A stretch of DNA of 18,597 nucleotides, from contig JAAYXN010000235.1 of the NCBI GenBank assembly GCA_012515885.1, positions 1 to 18,597 on the forward strand, written 5' to 3'. The notes below the pieces were generated by a model. The model had not been told where the DNA came from. It searched no databases and worked only from the letters and a program-made list of their open reading frames with translations. Each line of letters opens with the position of its first letter. Position 1 is the stretch's first letter. The position numbers and the translations under genes were made by a program. This DNA comes from Rhodococcus sp. (in: high G+C Gram-positive bacteria). Lineage in GTDB: Bacteria; Actinomycetota; Actinomycetes; Mycobacteriales; Mycobacteriaceae. Positions 1-6,725 of the stretch are shown one piece after another.

Positions 1-59
1 CAATGGTAGAACATCAGCTTCCCAAGCTGAATACGCGGGTTCGATTCCCGTCATCGGCT
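1..59 (+). tRNA. tRNA-Gly (CCC anticodon), 3' part
   Basis: The window opens inside a tRNA gene. The D-loop end, an anticodon arm with stem TCAGC/GCTGA and seven-base loop TTCCCAA, and a T arm with TTCGATT loop are all readable, followed by the 3' acceptor strand CATCGGC and discriminator T59. The anticodon CCC reads GGG, so this is a glycine tRNA. The 5' acceptor strand and part of the D arm lie before base 1. CCA is not encoded: after T59 the sequence is CCT, so the tail must be added enzymatically. tRNA 3' ends are common integration sites, but no repeat of this end was seen elsewhere in the window. Confidence 0.95.
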
Positions 60-89
60 CCTCCACGCCTCACTCAATCACTGCCAGTC

Positions 90-149
90 GCGCACAGGTT
101 TTCCCTACCGCTGCGAAAACTTCCGGTGCGGCAGGGAAAATGCGTGCGC
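90..149. repeat. Large imperfect inverted repeat (22-nt arms, 16-nt loop)
   Basis: Arm 90-111 pairs with arm 128-149: six pairs, a short interruption, then a run containing TTTTCCCT against AGGGAAAA, and a GC clamp around one mismatch (A107/C132). About 19 of 22 positions pair, counting one wobble. There is no T tract after either arm, so it is not a textbook intrinsic terminator. It lies between the tRNA and the broken 3' end of the hydrolase remnant, so it may be a tRNA transcript terminator or a small palindromic repeat that landed in the old gene. Confidence 0.7.
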
Positions 150-151
150 GG

Positions 152-472
152 CTAGAACCGCACTGCCACTCTCACAACGATCTTCGCCGACGGAAACCGC
201 TCGCGAGCGTCAGCGACCACGTCACGCACATCGTCGACGAGTTCCCGGAAGCCATAGTCGCGGCGCCTACTCGCGGGCGGCCCGTACTCGCCCTGCCCCG
301 CATCTCCGCGACACCCACCTGAAAACCAGCATCAGCGAGGTGCCCCGCGAACCGCGAGTAGTAGGCAGCAGCAACTCCCATCGCCGGCAAAACCAGTGCA
401 ACGCGTTCCGCAGTGGCGCTATTCGTCCACGAAGTCGGCACAGGCATGCGCGAAGGAAAAGTCGCTCGTCAT
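152..472 (-). pseudogene. Alpha/beta-hydrolase remnant, frameshifted and 3'-truncated
   Basis: The readable start (ATG at 447) gives VALVLPAMGVAAAYYSRFAG and then DAGFQVGVAEMRGR, the N-terminal strand, oxyanion region and second strand of a serine-hydrolase (Hydrolase_4-like) fold. Near 295 the frame degenerates. Restoring one base in the AGGGCGAG stretch returns a sensible continuation, EYGPPASRRRDYGFRELVDD followed by VRDVVADARERFPSAKIVV, which is the helix and strand just before the expected nucleophile elbow. The reading then stops at 152, so the G-x-S-x-G motif and the rest of the enzyme are gone. A further ATG at 472 (MTSDFSFA...) lies in another frame and may be the original start, implying a second shift near 447. 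This is a non-functional relic unless the sequence has errors. Confidence 0.75.
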
Positions 473-552
473 AGCTTCACCCCGCACACAGACTCACGCA
501 CCAATTCTTCGTGTAACTCCACATGTCCAGCACCTACGCTGGGGTGTGTGTC

Positions 553-587
553 ACATATCCCTTATGTATGATTGAACGCGCAATCAT
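553..587 (+). promoter_or_regulatory. Putative promoter/leader with two small inverted repeats
   Basis: Just upstream of the first DUF3558 gene lie ACATA/TATGT (553-557 with 563-567) and the perfect 7-bp hairpin ATGATTG/CAATCAT (568-574 with 581-587). TATGAT at 567-572 resembles a -10 box and would start transcription near 579, giving a very short leader. No convincing -35 box was seen. The palindromes could be an operator overlapping the promoter. Confidence 0.35.
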
Positions 588-601
588 TCTTGGAGGGTTC
601 C

Positions 602-1141
602 GTGCGTACTGCCCCATTGCTGCCAACGCTTGCCGGCGTGGCGCTTGTTCTCAGCGTTACCGCTTGCGCGTCGTCGGCTACCGACGTGCCGCAAACCCAG
701 GTCGCAGCAACTTCGGCACCCACGTGGGAGCCGTGCGAGCAAATCCCGTCGGCGATCATCGCCGAGCTCGGTATTGATCAGCGCCCGCCGTTCCCGGAAA
801 CTCGTCGCGGCGAAACCATCTCGTATGACTGCGGTTTCCAATCGGACGACCCCTTCCTCATCGTCACAGCGACCTCCAGCTTGGAATCACTGGACGACCG
901 GCGCGCTGACCGCCGTTTCACCACCATCCGTGAAACCACCCTCGGTTACCGCGACGTCGTCGTCTCCGACCACCCCGGCTTGTCATGCCACTACGCGATC
1001 GGCGTTGACCCGGGAATGGTCGACGTCCACGTTCGCTACACCGGGGCGGGCGCCCTCTCGATGCCGACAGAGGAAGCATGCAGTTATGCCGAACGCGTCG
1101 CACGCGGATTCCTGCCATACCTCCCTGATCGACTGGATTAA
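602..1141 (+). CDS. DUF3558-family lipoprotein (copy 1)
   Basis: The predicted product is a 179-residue exported lipoprotein. GTG at 602 is chosen because GGAGGG sits at 592-597 and the signal peptide then begins properly (MRTAPLLPTLAG...), ending in lipobox SVTA-C at Cys22; an upstream ATG at 572 would lie within the hairpin leader. The mature part starts with a Thr/Ala/Ser-rich linker, then TWEPCEQIP, YDCGF, SCHYA and EACSYA. The four spaced cysteines probably form two disulfides. The tryptophan-proline-cysteine entry and the overall length fit DUF3558, a family typical of mycolic-acid actinomycetes with no settled biochemical role. The next gene is a clear paralogue with the same cysteine pattern, so the pair arose by tandem duplication. 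Function is unknown; attachment to the outer face of the cytoplasmic membrane is inferred. Confidence 0.88.
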   Translation: MRTAPLLPTLAGVALVLSVTACASSATDVPQTQVAATSAPTWEPCEQIPSAIIAELGIDQRPPFPETRRGETISYDCGFQSDDPFLIVTATSSLESLDDRRADRRFTTIRETTLGYRDVVVSDHPGLSCHYAIGVDPGMVDVHVRYTGAGALSMPTEEACSYAERVARGFLPYLPDRLD

Positions 1142-1320
1142 GACCCGTCGCATGTGATTTGTCCCATTTGATGGGGGCCGCAATCACCTTCAATCGTGCA
1201 CTAATCCAGTGATCGTCTACTGCCCGACTTTGCCCTGTTCAAACGCACATTCGTTACGTAATCTTGGTGCTCGCGCCAGCGCGGCGAACATTTACAACTT
1301 TGTGCTGTGGAGGGAATTCT

Positions 1321-1875
1321 GTGAGGGCAGTTCGTGTCCTGTCGACACTCGTATGCGCGACGACGTTGATCGGTATCTCCGGTTGTAGTGAGGCACCCGC
1401 CGACGTAGTTACCGCCCTGGCTGCAGACGTTTCCGACCCAGAATGGTCGCCGACGTGGGATCCGTGCACGGCTGTCCCCGAGGATGTCATCGTGGGTCTG
1501 GGGTTGGGTGGCCGCCCACCGCAGCCGGAGGCGCCCCAACACAACGAACTGTCACTGACCTGCGGTTTCATCGCGTTTGATAGCCATTACACGGTGCTCG
1601 TGACCGCTCACACCGAATCGTTGACGTCGCGGCGCGCTGACAGTGTGTACACCACGGTGCGGGAAAGTTGGCTCGCGGACCGCGAAGTGTTGGTGTCGCA
1701 TTTCCCAAACCTGTCGTGCCACTATGCCGTGGGCATCGAGCCCGGGCTCATCGACTTCCAGGTCCGCTACAACGCGGCTGGTCCACTGATTCGCACCCTC
1801 GACGAGGCGTGCTCCCTCGCTCAGCAGGCGGCGGAAGGATTCGCGCCGTACTTCCCTGAGCGTCTCGATAGCTGA
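1321..1875 (+). CDS. DUF3558-family lipoprotein (copy 2)
   Basis: The predicted product is a 184-residue lipoprotein paralogous to the gene before it. GTG at 1321 is preferred: GGAGGG lies at 1309-1314 and the signal peptide reads MRAVRVLSTLVCATTLIG with lipobox GISG-C at Cys22. The mature domain repeats the landmarks TWDPC, LTCGF, SRRADSVYTTVRE, SCHYAVGIEPG and DEACSLA at matching spacing, and ends PYFPERLDS where copy 1 ends PYLPDRLD. The 179-nt gap from copy 1 is enough for its own promoter. The two copies have diverged noticeably, which suggests an old duplication with possible specialisation. Its TGA stop forms the base of the strong hairpin that follows. The biochemical role of DUF3558 is not established. 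Confidence 0.88.
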   Translation: MRAVRVLSTLVCATTLIGISGCSEAPADVVTALAADVSDPEWSPTWDPCTAVPEDVIVGLGLGGRPPQPEAPQHNELSLTCGFIAFDSHYTVLVTAHTESLTSRRADSVYTTVRESWLADREVLVSHFPNLSCHYAVGIEPGLIDFQVRYNAAGPLIRTLDEACSLAQQAAEGFAPYFPERLDS

Positions 1876-1913
1876 GTGGGTGGGCGGCAACTCATGGCTG
1901 CCGCCCACCCACT
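1875..1913. terminator. Perfect 15-bp hairpin between convergent genes
   Basis: AGTGGGTGGGCGGCA (1875-1889) is exactly complementary to 1899-1913, with a 9-nt loop. It begins on the last base of the DUF3558 stop codon and ends 3 nt before the ABC transporter stop at 1916, so it can serve as a terminator for both strands. No U tract follows on either side, as is common in high-GC actinomycetes. Confidence 0.8.
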
Positions 1914-1915
1914 AC

Positions 1916-4900
1916 CTACGCTTCGGTTAACTCTCCTGATGCCTCGACAAGGCTGCGAAACGTGGCGCTGGTGTCACGCAGCTGCGTGAACGTCCCCACC
2001 CCGTCGACCTTGCCTTTATCCAGGACGACGATGCTGTGCGCCTGTTCGATGGTGCTCATCCGGTGCGCCACCACAATGACGGTGCGACCGGCAGCGAGAG
2101 TGCCAAGAGCCGCCTGAATCTGCGCTTCCGTATCGGGGTCAACAGACGCCACTGCCTCATCGAGGATCAGGATCGGGGTGTCTTTGAGCAGTGCCCGGGC
2201 GATCGAGAGTCGCTGACGCTCGCCTCCCGAGAAGCCACTGCCCCCGTCACCGACGACAGTGTCGAGCCCGTCCGGTAATGCCCGCACGAAATCGTCGGCG
2301 CGTGCCGCAGTGAGCGCCGCCCAAATTTCGTCGTCCGTTGCTTCGGGTCGACCCAGGGTGACGTTGTAGCGCACCGTATCTGGGAACAAATACACCTCTT
2401 GGAACACGGTGGTAACGAGCTGCTGCACCCGATCACTGCCGAGGTCACGAACGTCGACGCCACCGATGCGGACCTGTCCGGACGTGGTGTCCCACAGACG
2501 CGAAATCAGGTGCGCTGACGTCGATTTGCCGGATCCGGATGGGCCGACGAGGGCGGTGATACGCCCCGGTTCCGCCCGGAACGAGACGCCACTGAGCGCC
2601 GGTTCACGTTCACTGACCAGGTCGTCAGCCTCGTACTGGAAGGACACATCCACGAACTCGACGGAAGAGTCCTTCGCTTCGGCAGGGATTTCCGGTTCCG
2701 ACAGCTCGGGCGTATCCCACACGGCCGCGATGCGGGCCGCGATCTGCTCCTGGTTACGCCGGTAGCCGGTGAGCCCGGACAGCTCCTGAATCGGTTGGTA
2801 CACAACCAAAGACAGCAGCAGTACCGTGGGCGCTACCTGACCGGATTGGAACAGGGTTGCGCCCACCACGATCAGCAGGACCAGACCCATTTCCAGTGCC
2901 GCCGAACCCAACGAGGATGCCGGGGTCGCGCGAGTCGAGTTACGTGTGCTCGCACCTTCAAGATCGTGCACCGCACTGATGTAGGAATCGGCCAGCGGAG
3001 AACCTGGGCTGCCTCGCAGCACCGCGGTGCCACGCACCTGATCGAGCAGTACCGCCGTGGTCTTTTCCCGCTGCGTATGCAGATCCGCGAACACCCGGTG
3101 GTAGATCCGGTCGCTCCACACGGTGAGAACCAGGAACACCGGGATACCGGCCAGCGCCGCAAGAGCGAGGCGCCAATCGACGATGAGCAGCGCGATCGAC
3201 GCGTACAGCGGCTGCATCACCGACGCCACAACCTTCTGCGGCACGTTCTGGAAGTCGATCATCGGAATGTCGTTGGTGACCAGCGTCGACGTCTTGCCGA
3301 CGTCCATGCGCTGGAAGAAGCCGAGCGGTACCCGTCGCAGACGCTCCACAATCGAGAGTTGCACGTCAGCTTTCGACCGTGCAGCCAGACGCCACACCAA
3401 CTGGTTGACCCACTGGATCGCGGCGAGTCGGCCGAGCAGCGCGACGACAAGAACGATTGAGACCGTCCACACGAACCCGGACGTCATCTCCGACGTGCCT
3501 TCAGCTGCGCGGATAGCGGCGTCAAGGACGAGGAAGACCGCGATCAGCGGCACACCCTGCAGCATCGATTCGATAATGAACCGCGGCAGGCCCTGGCGCA
3601 CGAGCTGGCCCCACGACCGGCCATACAGCGCCTTCCACTGCTTCCCAAAAGACAACTCGCCCACGTCTTGCCGGACAACGCCGCGGGCTTCTTCGACGCG
3701 CTGCGCCGCCTCCTGATCCGACACTGATGCGGTTTCCGTCGTCACCGCTGACGTGTCGTCGAAGACGATTTCGCGCACGGGCGCGTCCTCGATCTGCCAG
3801 CCCGTCGCACCGGTGTAGGACTCCCACAGGTCCTGATACCGCGCACTGGAATCAAGCAGCTGCGAGTGGGTGCCGCGCTCGACGATTCCACCGTCAGCCA
3901 CCACGGCGATCAGATCGCTGTCGATGATGGTGGACAGTCGGTGCGCGATCGACACGACCGTGCGGCCCTCAAGCAGTTGGTCCAACGCAGCCAACGTCGC
4001 GCGTTCGGTGTGCGCGTCGAGCGATGCGGTGACTTCATCGAGGATCACGATCGGGCTGTTCTTCACTAGCGCACGTGCAATCGAAATACGTTGCCGCTGA
4101 CCGCCAGAAAGCCCAGCACCGCCAGCGGCAAGTTCCGAATGCCACCCGTTCGGGAGATCGGAGACCACGTCGCCGAGTTGCGCTGCCTCACCGGCACCGA
4201 TGACCTGCTCCTCGGTGGCCTCGGGTGCGGCGACGCGAATGTTCTCAAGCAGCGACGCCCCGAACACGTACTCGTCTTGCTGCACAAACGCGACGGTGCG
4301 CGCCATATCCAGATCGGAAAGCTCACGGACATCGACGCCGCCGATTGTCACCGAACCTTCCGTGACGTCCTGGAAACGGGCGATGAGTTTCGCGAGCGTC
4401 GACTTACCGGCCCCGGTTGGTCCCACGAGAGCAAGGTGGGTGCCTTCCTCAATAGTGAGGTTGACCTCAGACAGCACCGGATGGCCGTCACCGTACGCGA
4501 AGGTGACGTCTCGAAGCTCGACGACCGCACCGTCGCGGGTACCCGGATTCGCTGCGGACGGCAGCGACGGCTCATCGAGGAGTTCAGTAATTGCCTTACT
4601 GGACAGTTGAATACGGGCGATGATGGTGGCAACAACCCCGACGAGACTAATGACCGGGGTCAGGTAGGCCTGCGAGATCACCAGGAACAACGTGAGATCC
4701 GCCAGGCTCACCCAGCCGCTCACATACCCATGACCAGCCACGGGCAGCAGCATCGCCGTGGCCAAACCGGTCGCGACGGACATCGCCGTGACCAGCCAGC
4801 TCGTCTTGCCAGCAACGCGAGCAACATCGAGTTGTTCCGCTTCCAAGATGACGTCACGCGCCTGGTTGTATCCGCTGTCGGGACGCACGAATCCGCGAAT

Positions 4901-5575
4901 CACCGCGATACCGCGCAGGTATCCCATGATCGCGGAATTGAGCCGCACCTGCTGTGCGGCAGCAGCCTCATGGGACTTGAACACGATCGCCATGCCCACC
5001 GCCGACAGCACGATGAGCAAGATCAGCGATGCCAACGCAACAAGCCCCAGTCGCCAATCGACTACAAACAGCAGCACCGTCGTGGTGATCGGAACAGCAA
5101 TGGCTGCAGCAAGATCGGGAATGCCGTGCCCGAGCGCTTCTTCGAGCTGTTCGACGTCATCGTGAAGAATTTTCTTCATCTCGCCTGTCGAGCGAGCCTG
5201 CACCGCGCCCAGCGGCATGCGGCGCAGTTTGGTAATCATCGCGATCCGAAGATCAGCCAGGATGCGATACGCGCTGACATGCGCCCCATGCGTTGACAGA
5301 CCCGACGTCAACGCCTTCACGGCGATCGCTATCGCCGTCCACACCGCGATGGTGATGATGGTCGAACTATTGGCGTCACCATCAAAAAGTTCAACGGCTA
5401 CCAAGTACACCGCCACGTACGGTGCCAGCGAGCACGCCGCCGAAATTACGGCGAGGAGGGCAGCCGCAACCAGCCCACCACGACGAGAGGTGATGATCGA
5501 TCCGAATGTGCCTTCAGATTGGTTGGCACCAGCTGTATCAACTGTGCTGGTGGTGTTGGCTACGGCGCCCTCCGT
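1916..5575 (-). CDS. Fused double ABC transporter (exporter fold), probable siderophore importer
   Basis: The product is a single chain of about 1219 residues carrying two TMD-NBD half-transporters. Numbering from the ACG start, NBD1 has Walker A GPTGAGKST (385-393), signature LSGGQ (489-493), Walker B IVILDE and H-loop AHRLST. NBD2 has GPSGSGKST (1011-1019), signature FSGGE (about 1115-1119), Walker B ILILDE and AHRMST. Both sites look catalytically complete. This layout matches the IrtA-IrtB/YbtP-YbtQ class, exporter-fold pumps that import ferric siderophores, but fused and without the SIP/FAD domain of IrtA. It follows the siderophore-binding lipoprotein, overlapping its 3' end by 16 nt, under an iron box. 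The first ATG/GTG/TTG in frame is GTG 5416, which lacks a ribosome site and cuts TM1. Reading from ACG 5575, with AGGAGG at 5583-5588 and 7-nt spacing, restores the helix (LVAAALLAVISAACSLAPYV). Drug or peptide export remains possible. Confidence 0.87.
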   Translation of the reverse strand, partial: TEGAVANTTSTVDTAGANQSEGTFGSIITSRRGGLVAAALLAVISAACSLAPYVAVYLVAVELFDGDANSSTIITIAVWTAIAIAVKALTSGLSTHGAHVSAYRILADLRIAMITKLRRMPLGAVQARSTGEMKKILHDDVEQLEEALGHGIPDLAAAIAVPITTTVLLFVVDWRLGLVALASLILLIVLSAVGMAIVFKSHEAAAAQQVRLNSAIMGYLRGIAVIRGFVRPDSGYNQARDVILEAEQLDVARVAGKTSWLVTAMSVATGLATAMLLPVAGHGYVSGWVSLADLTLFLVISQAYLTPVISLVGVVATIIARIQLSSKAITELLDEPSLPSAANPGTRDGAVVELRDVTFAYGDGHPVLSEVNLTIEEGTHLALVGPTGAGKSTLAKLIARFQDVTEGSVTIGGVDVRELSDLDMARTVAFVQQDEYVFGASLLENIRVAAPEATEEQVIGAGEAAQLGDVVSDLPNGWHSELAAGGAGLSGGQRQRISIARALVKNSPIVILDEVTASLDAHTERATLAALDQLLEGRTVVSIAHRLSTIIDSDLIAVVADGGIVERGTHSQLLDSSARYQDLWESYTGATGWQIEDAPVREIVFDDTSAVTTETASVSDQEAAQRVEEARGVVRQDVGELSFGKQWKALYGRSWGQLVRQGLPRFIIESMLQGVPLIAVFLVLDAAIRAAEGTSEMTSGFVWTVSIVLVVALLGRLAAIQWVNQLVWRLAARSKADVQLSIVERLRRVPLGFFQRMDVGKTSTLVTNDIPMIDFQNVPQKVVASVMQPLYASIALLIVDWRLALAALAGIPVFLVLTVWSDRIYHRVFADLHTQREKTTAVLLDQVRGTAVLRGSPGSPLADSYISAVHDLEGASTRNSTRATPASSLGSAALEMGLVLLIVVGATLFQSGQVAPTVLLLSLVVYQPIQELSGLTGYRRNQEQIAARIAAVWDTPELSEPEIPAEAKDSSVEFVDVSFQYEADDLVSEREPALSGVSFRAEPGRITALVGPSGSGKSTSAHLISRLWDTTSGQVRIGGVDVRDLGSDRVQQLVTTVFQEVYLFPDTVRYNVTLGRPEATDDEIWAALTAARADDFVRALPDGLDTVVGDGGSGFSGGERQRLSIARALLKDTPILILDEAVASVDPDTEAQIQAALGTLAAGRTVIVVAHRMSTIEQAHSIVVLDKGKVDGVGTFTQLRDTSATFRSLVEASGELTEA

Positions 5576-6573
5576 GCCGCTACCTCCTCAAGTTCGGTTT
5601 GCAACTGGTCAGCGACCCACGGGGTCGCGAGGACAGTGGGTGAACGCAGCGCCATCGCTACGGTCATATCGGTGGTCCACACCACGGAATCAGCTGTGGC
5701 GAGTTCAAAAATCGGCGACGACACTAGCTGCTGGCTTGCAGCGTCGGAACCTGCTGCCACGATCACCAGGTCGGCGGCCAGGGCGTCATAGTTTTCTTCG
5801 GAAATCGCTGCGGTACCGGGGTTTTGAGCGTTGTCAGGCAACTCGGAAACTGTCGGGACAAGGACCATTCCGTATTCGGCGAAGAACTGCGACATGGGGT
5901 CTTCTTCGGTGCGGATCGCGTTCACCATGCCCGGCGCCGGTGCTGCCAGGAACACCCACGTCTTATCTTTGAGACCCTCGGGTGCGTCAGCGGTCACTGA
6001 TTCAACACTCGAAATGAGCTGTTCGCCTTGAGCTTTCTTACCAAGAGCCAAGGCAACATCGGTGGTGACGGTCTGCCACGAATCACCCAGCAGGGTTTCG
6101 TGGAACGGAACGACGGGGACAGTGCCCTCAAGTGCCTCGTACAGTTGCTGGGCGTTGCCAGCTTCCTGCGCGAAGACGATGTCCGGGTCGAGTGCGAGGA
6201 TCTTTTCCAGCTCGAATCCGCCAAGCTGATCCATCGGAAGTAGTTCCGTTTTATCTGGATCGAGGATGCCTTCCTGCCACGGCGACATACCGGTGGGGCT
6301 GACGGGGCTTGCTGCGGCACCGACCAAGTTTCCGTCCAGAGCCAAAACCGCGTCAGTCGACGTGACACCGAGTGCGACGATGCGCTCGGGCACCGCGTCG
6401 ATGACGGTTTCACCGAACGCGTGCGTAATGGTGACCGGAGTGAAATCAGTGTTTGTGGCCGCGGTGGTGTCGTCGTCATCTGACGTGCCGCAGGCGGTGG
6501 CGACGAGGGCCGCTGCACCCAGTACTGCAAGCATGCGCCCCATCCGCCGCACGCCGTTTTTGTTCCCCTTCAC
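5560..6573 (-). CDS. Iron-siderophore ABC transporter substrate-binding lipoprotein
   Basis: The predicted product is 337 residues of the FepB/FhuD/FecB periplasmic-binding family (PF01497). The signal peptide has Arg residues, then MLAVLGAAALVATA-C with lipid Cys28, then an acidic linker (SDDDDTT). The fold opens with the family hallmark THAFGETVIDAVPERIVALG and TSTDAVLALDGNLVGAA, followed by FELEKILALDPDIVFA. It should capture ferric siderophore (or haem) outside the cell and hand it to the transporter encoded next. GTG 6573 is chosen because GGAAGG lies at 6582-6587, 8 nt upstream. An in-frame ATG at 6663 would place the iron box inside the coding region. The 3' end overlaps the ABC start by 16 nt. 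Repression by DtxR/IdeR in iron-replete cells is inferred from the operator. The exact ligand cannot be read from sequence. Confidence 0.9.
   Translation of the reverse strand: MKGNKNGVRRMGRMLAVLGAAALVATACGTSDDDDTTAATNTDFTPVTITHAFGETVIDAVPERIVALGVTSTDAVLALDGNLVGAAASPVSPTGMSPWQEGILDPDKTELLPMDQLGGFELEKILALDPDIVFAQEAGNAQQLYEALEGTVPVVPFHETLLGDSWQTVTTDVALALGKKAQGEQLISSVESVTADAPEGLKDKTWVFLAAPAPGMVNAIRTEEDPMSQFFAEYGMVLVPTVSELPDNAQNPGTAAISEENYDALAADLVIVAAGSDAASQQLVSSPIFELATADSVVWTTDMTVAMALRSPTVLATPWVADQLQTELEEVAARRAP
5583..5588 (-). promoter_or_regulatory. Ribosome binding site for ABC gene, preceding ACG
   Basis: AGGAGG on the minus strand lies 7 nt before ACG 5575-5573 and is embedded in the last codons of the binding-protein gene (Leu-Glu-Glu-Val). 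Its perfect sequence and spacing decide the start of the downstream ABC gene and suggest translational coupling. Confidence 0.7.
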
Positions 6574-6600
6574 GATCTTCACCTTCCAAGTTGCGGGTGT

Positions 6601-6632
6601 GGCGGCAAGATCCAGAAGGCCGAAATGCCGCC
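6601..6632 (-). promoter_or_regulatory. Hairpin in the 5' leader of the iron-uptake operon
   Basis: GGCGGCA (6601-6607) and TGCCGCC (6626-6632) form a 7-bp GC-rich stem with an 18-nt loop. It sits between the iron box and the ribosome site (6582-6587) of the binding-protein gene, so it would be in the untranslated leader. Its role is unknown. Confidence 0.4.
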
Positions 6633-6642
6633 TTGCAGTTTG

Positions 6643-6661
6643 ATAGGTGAGGCTAACCTGC
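6643..6661 (-). promoter_or_regulatory. DtxR/IdeR-type iron box
   Basis: ATAGGTGAGGCTAACCTGC matches the known 19-bp operator consensus TTAGGTTAGGCTAACCTAA at 15 of 19 positions, including the whole central and right half AGGCTAACCT. It lies 70 nt before the binding-protein start. Binding of the iron-loaded repressor here would shut off the operon when iron is plentiful. Confidence 0.85.
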
Positions 6662-6725
6662 ATTTATGTCGCTGTCACGAGGTTCCTGCCGTGATATGAA
6701 CGGCTTCAACGGGCTCCTGCGCCCA

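Noticed and set aside
4091..5296. 401-codon open frame on the plus strand opposite the ABC gene
   Set aside because: It is antisense to a clearly conserved transporter, has low-complexity Arg/His/Gln-rich composition and no ribosome site; long shadow frames are expected in high-GC DNA.
6574..6663. Longer binding-protein start at ATG 6663
   Set aside because: It would translate the iron box and put about 30 non-signal residues ahead of the lipoprotein signal peptide; GTG 6573 has a good ribosome site.
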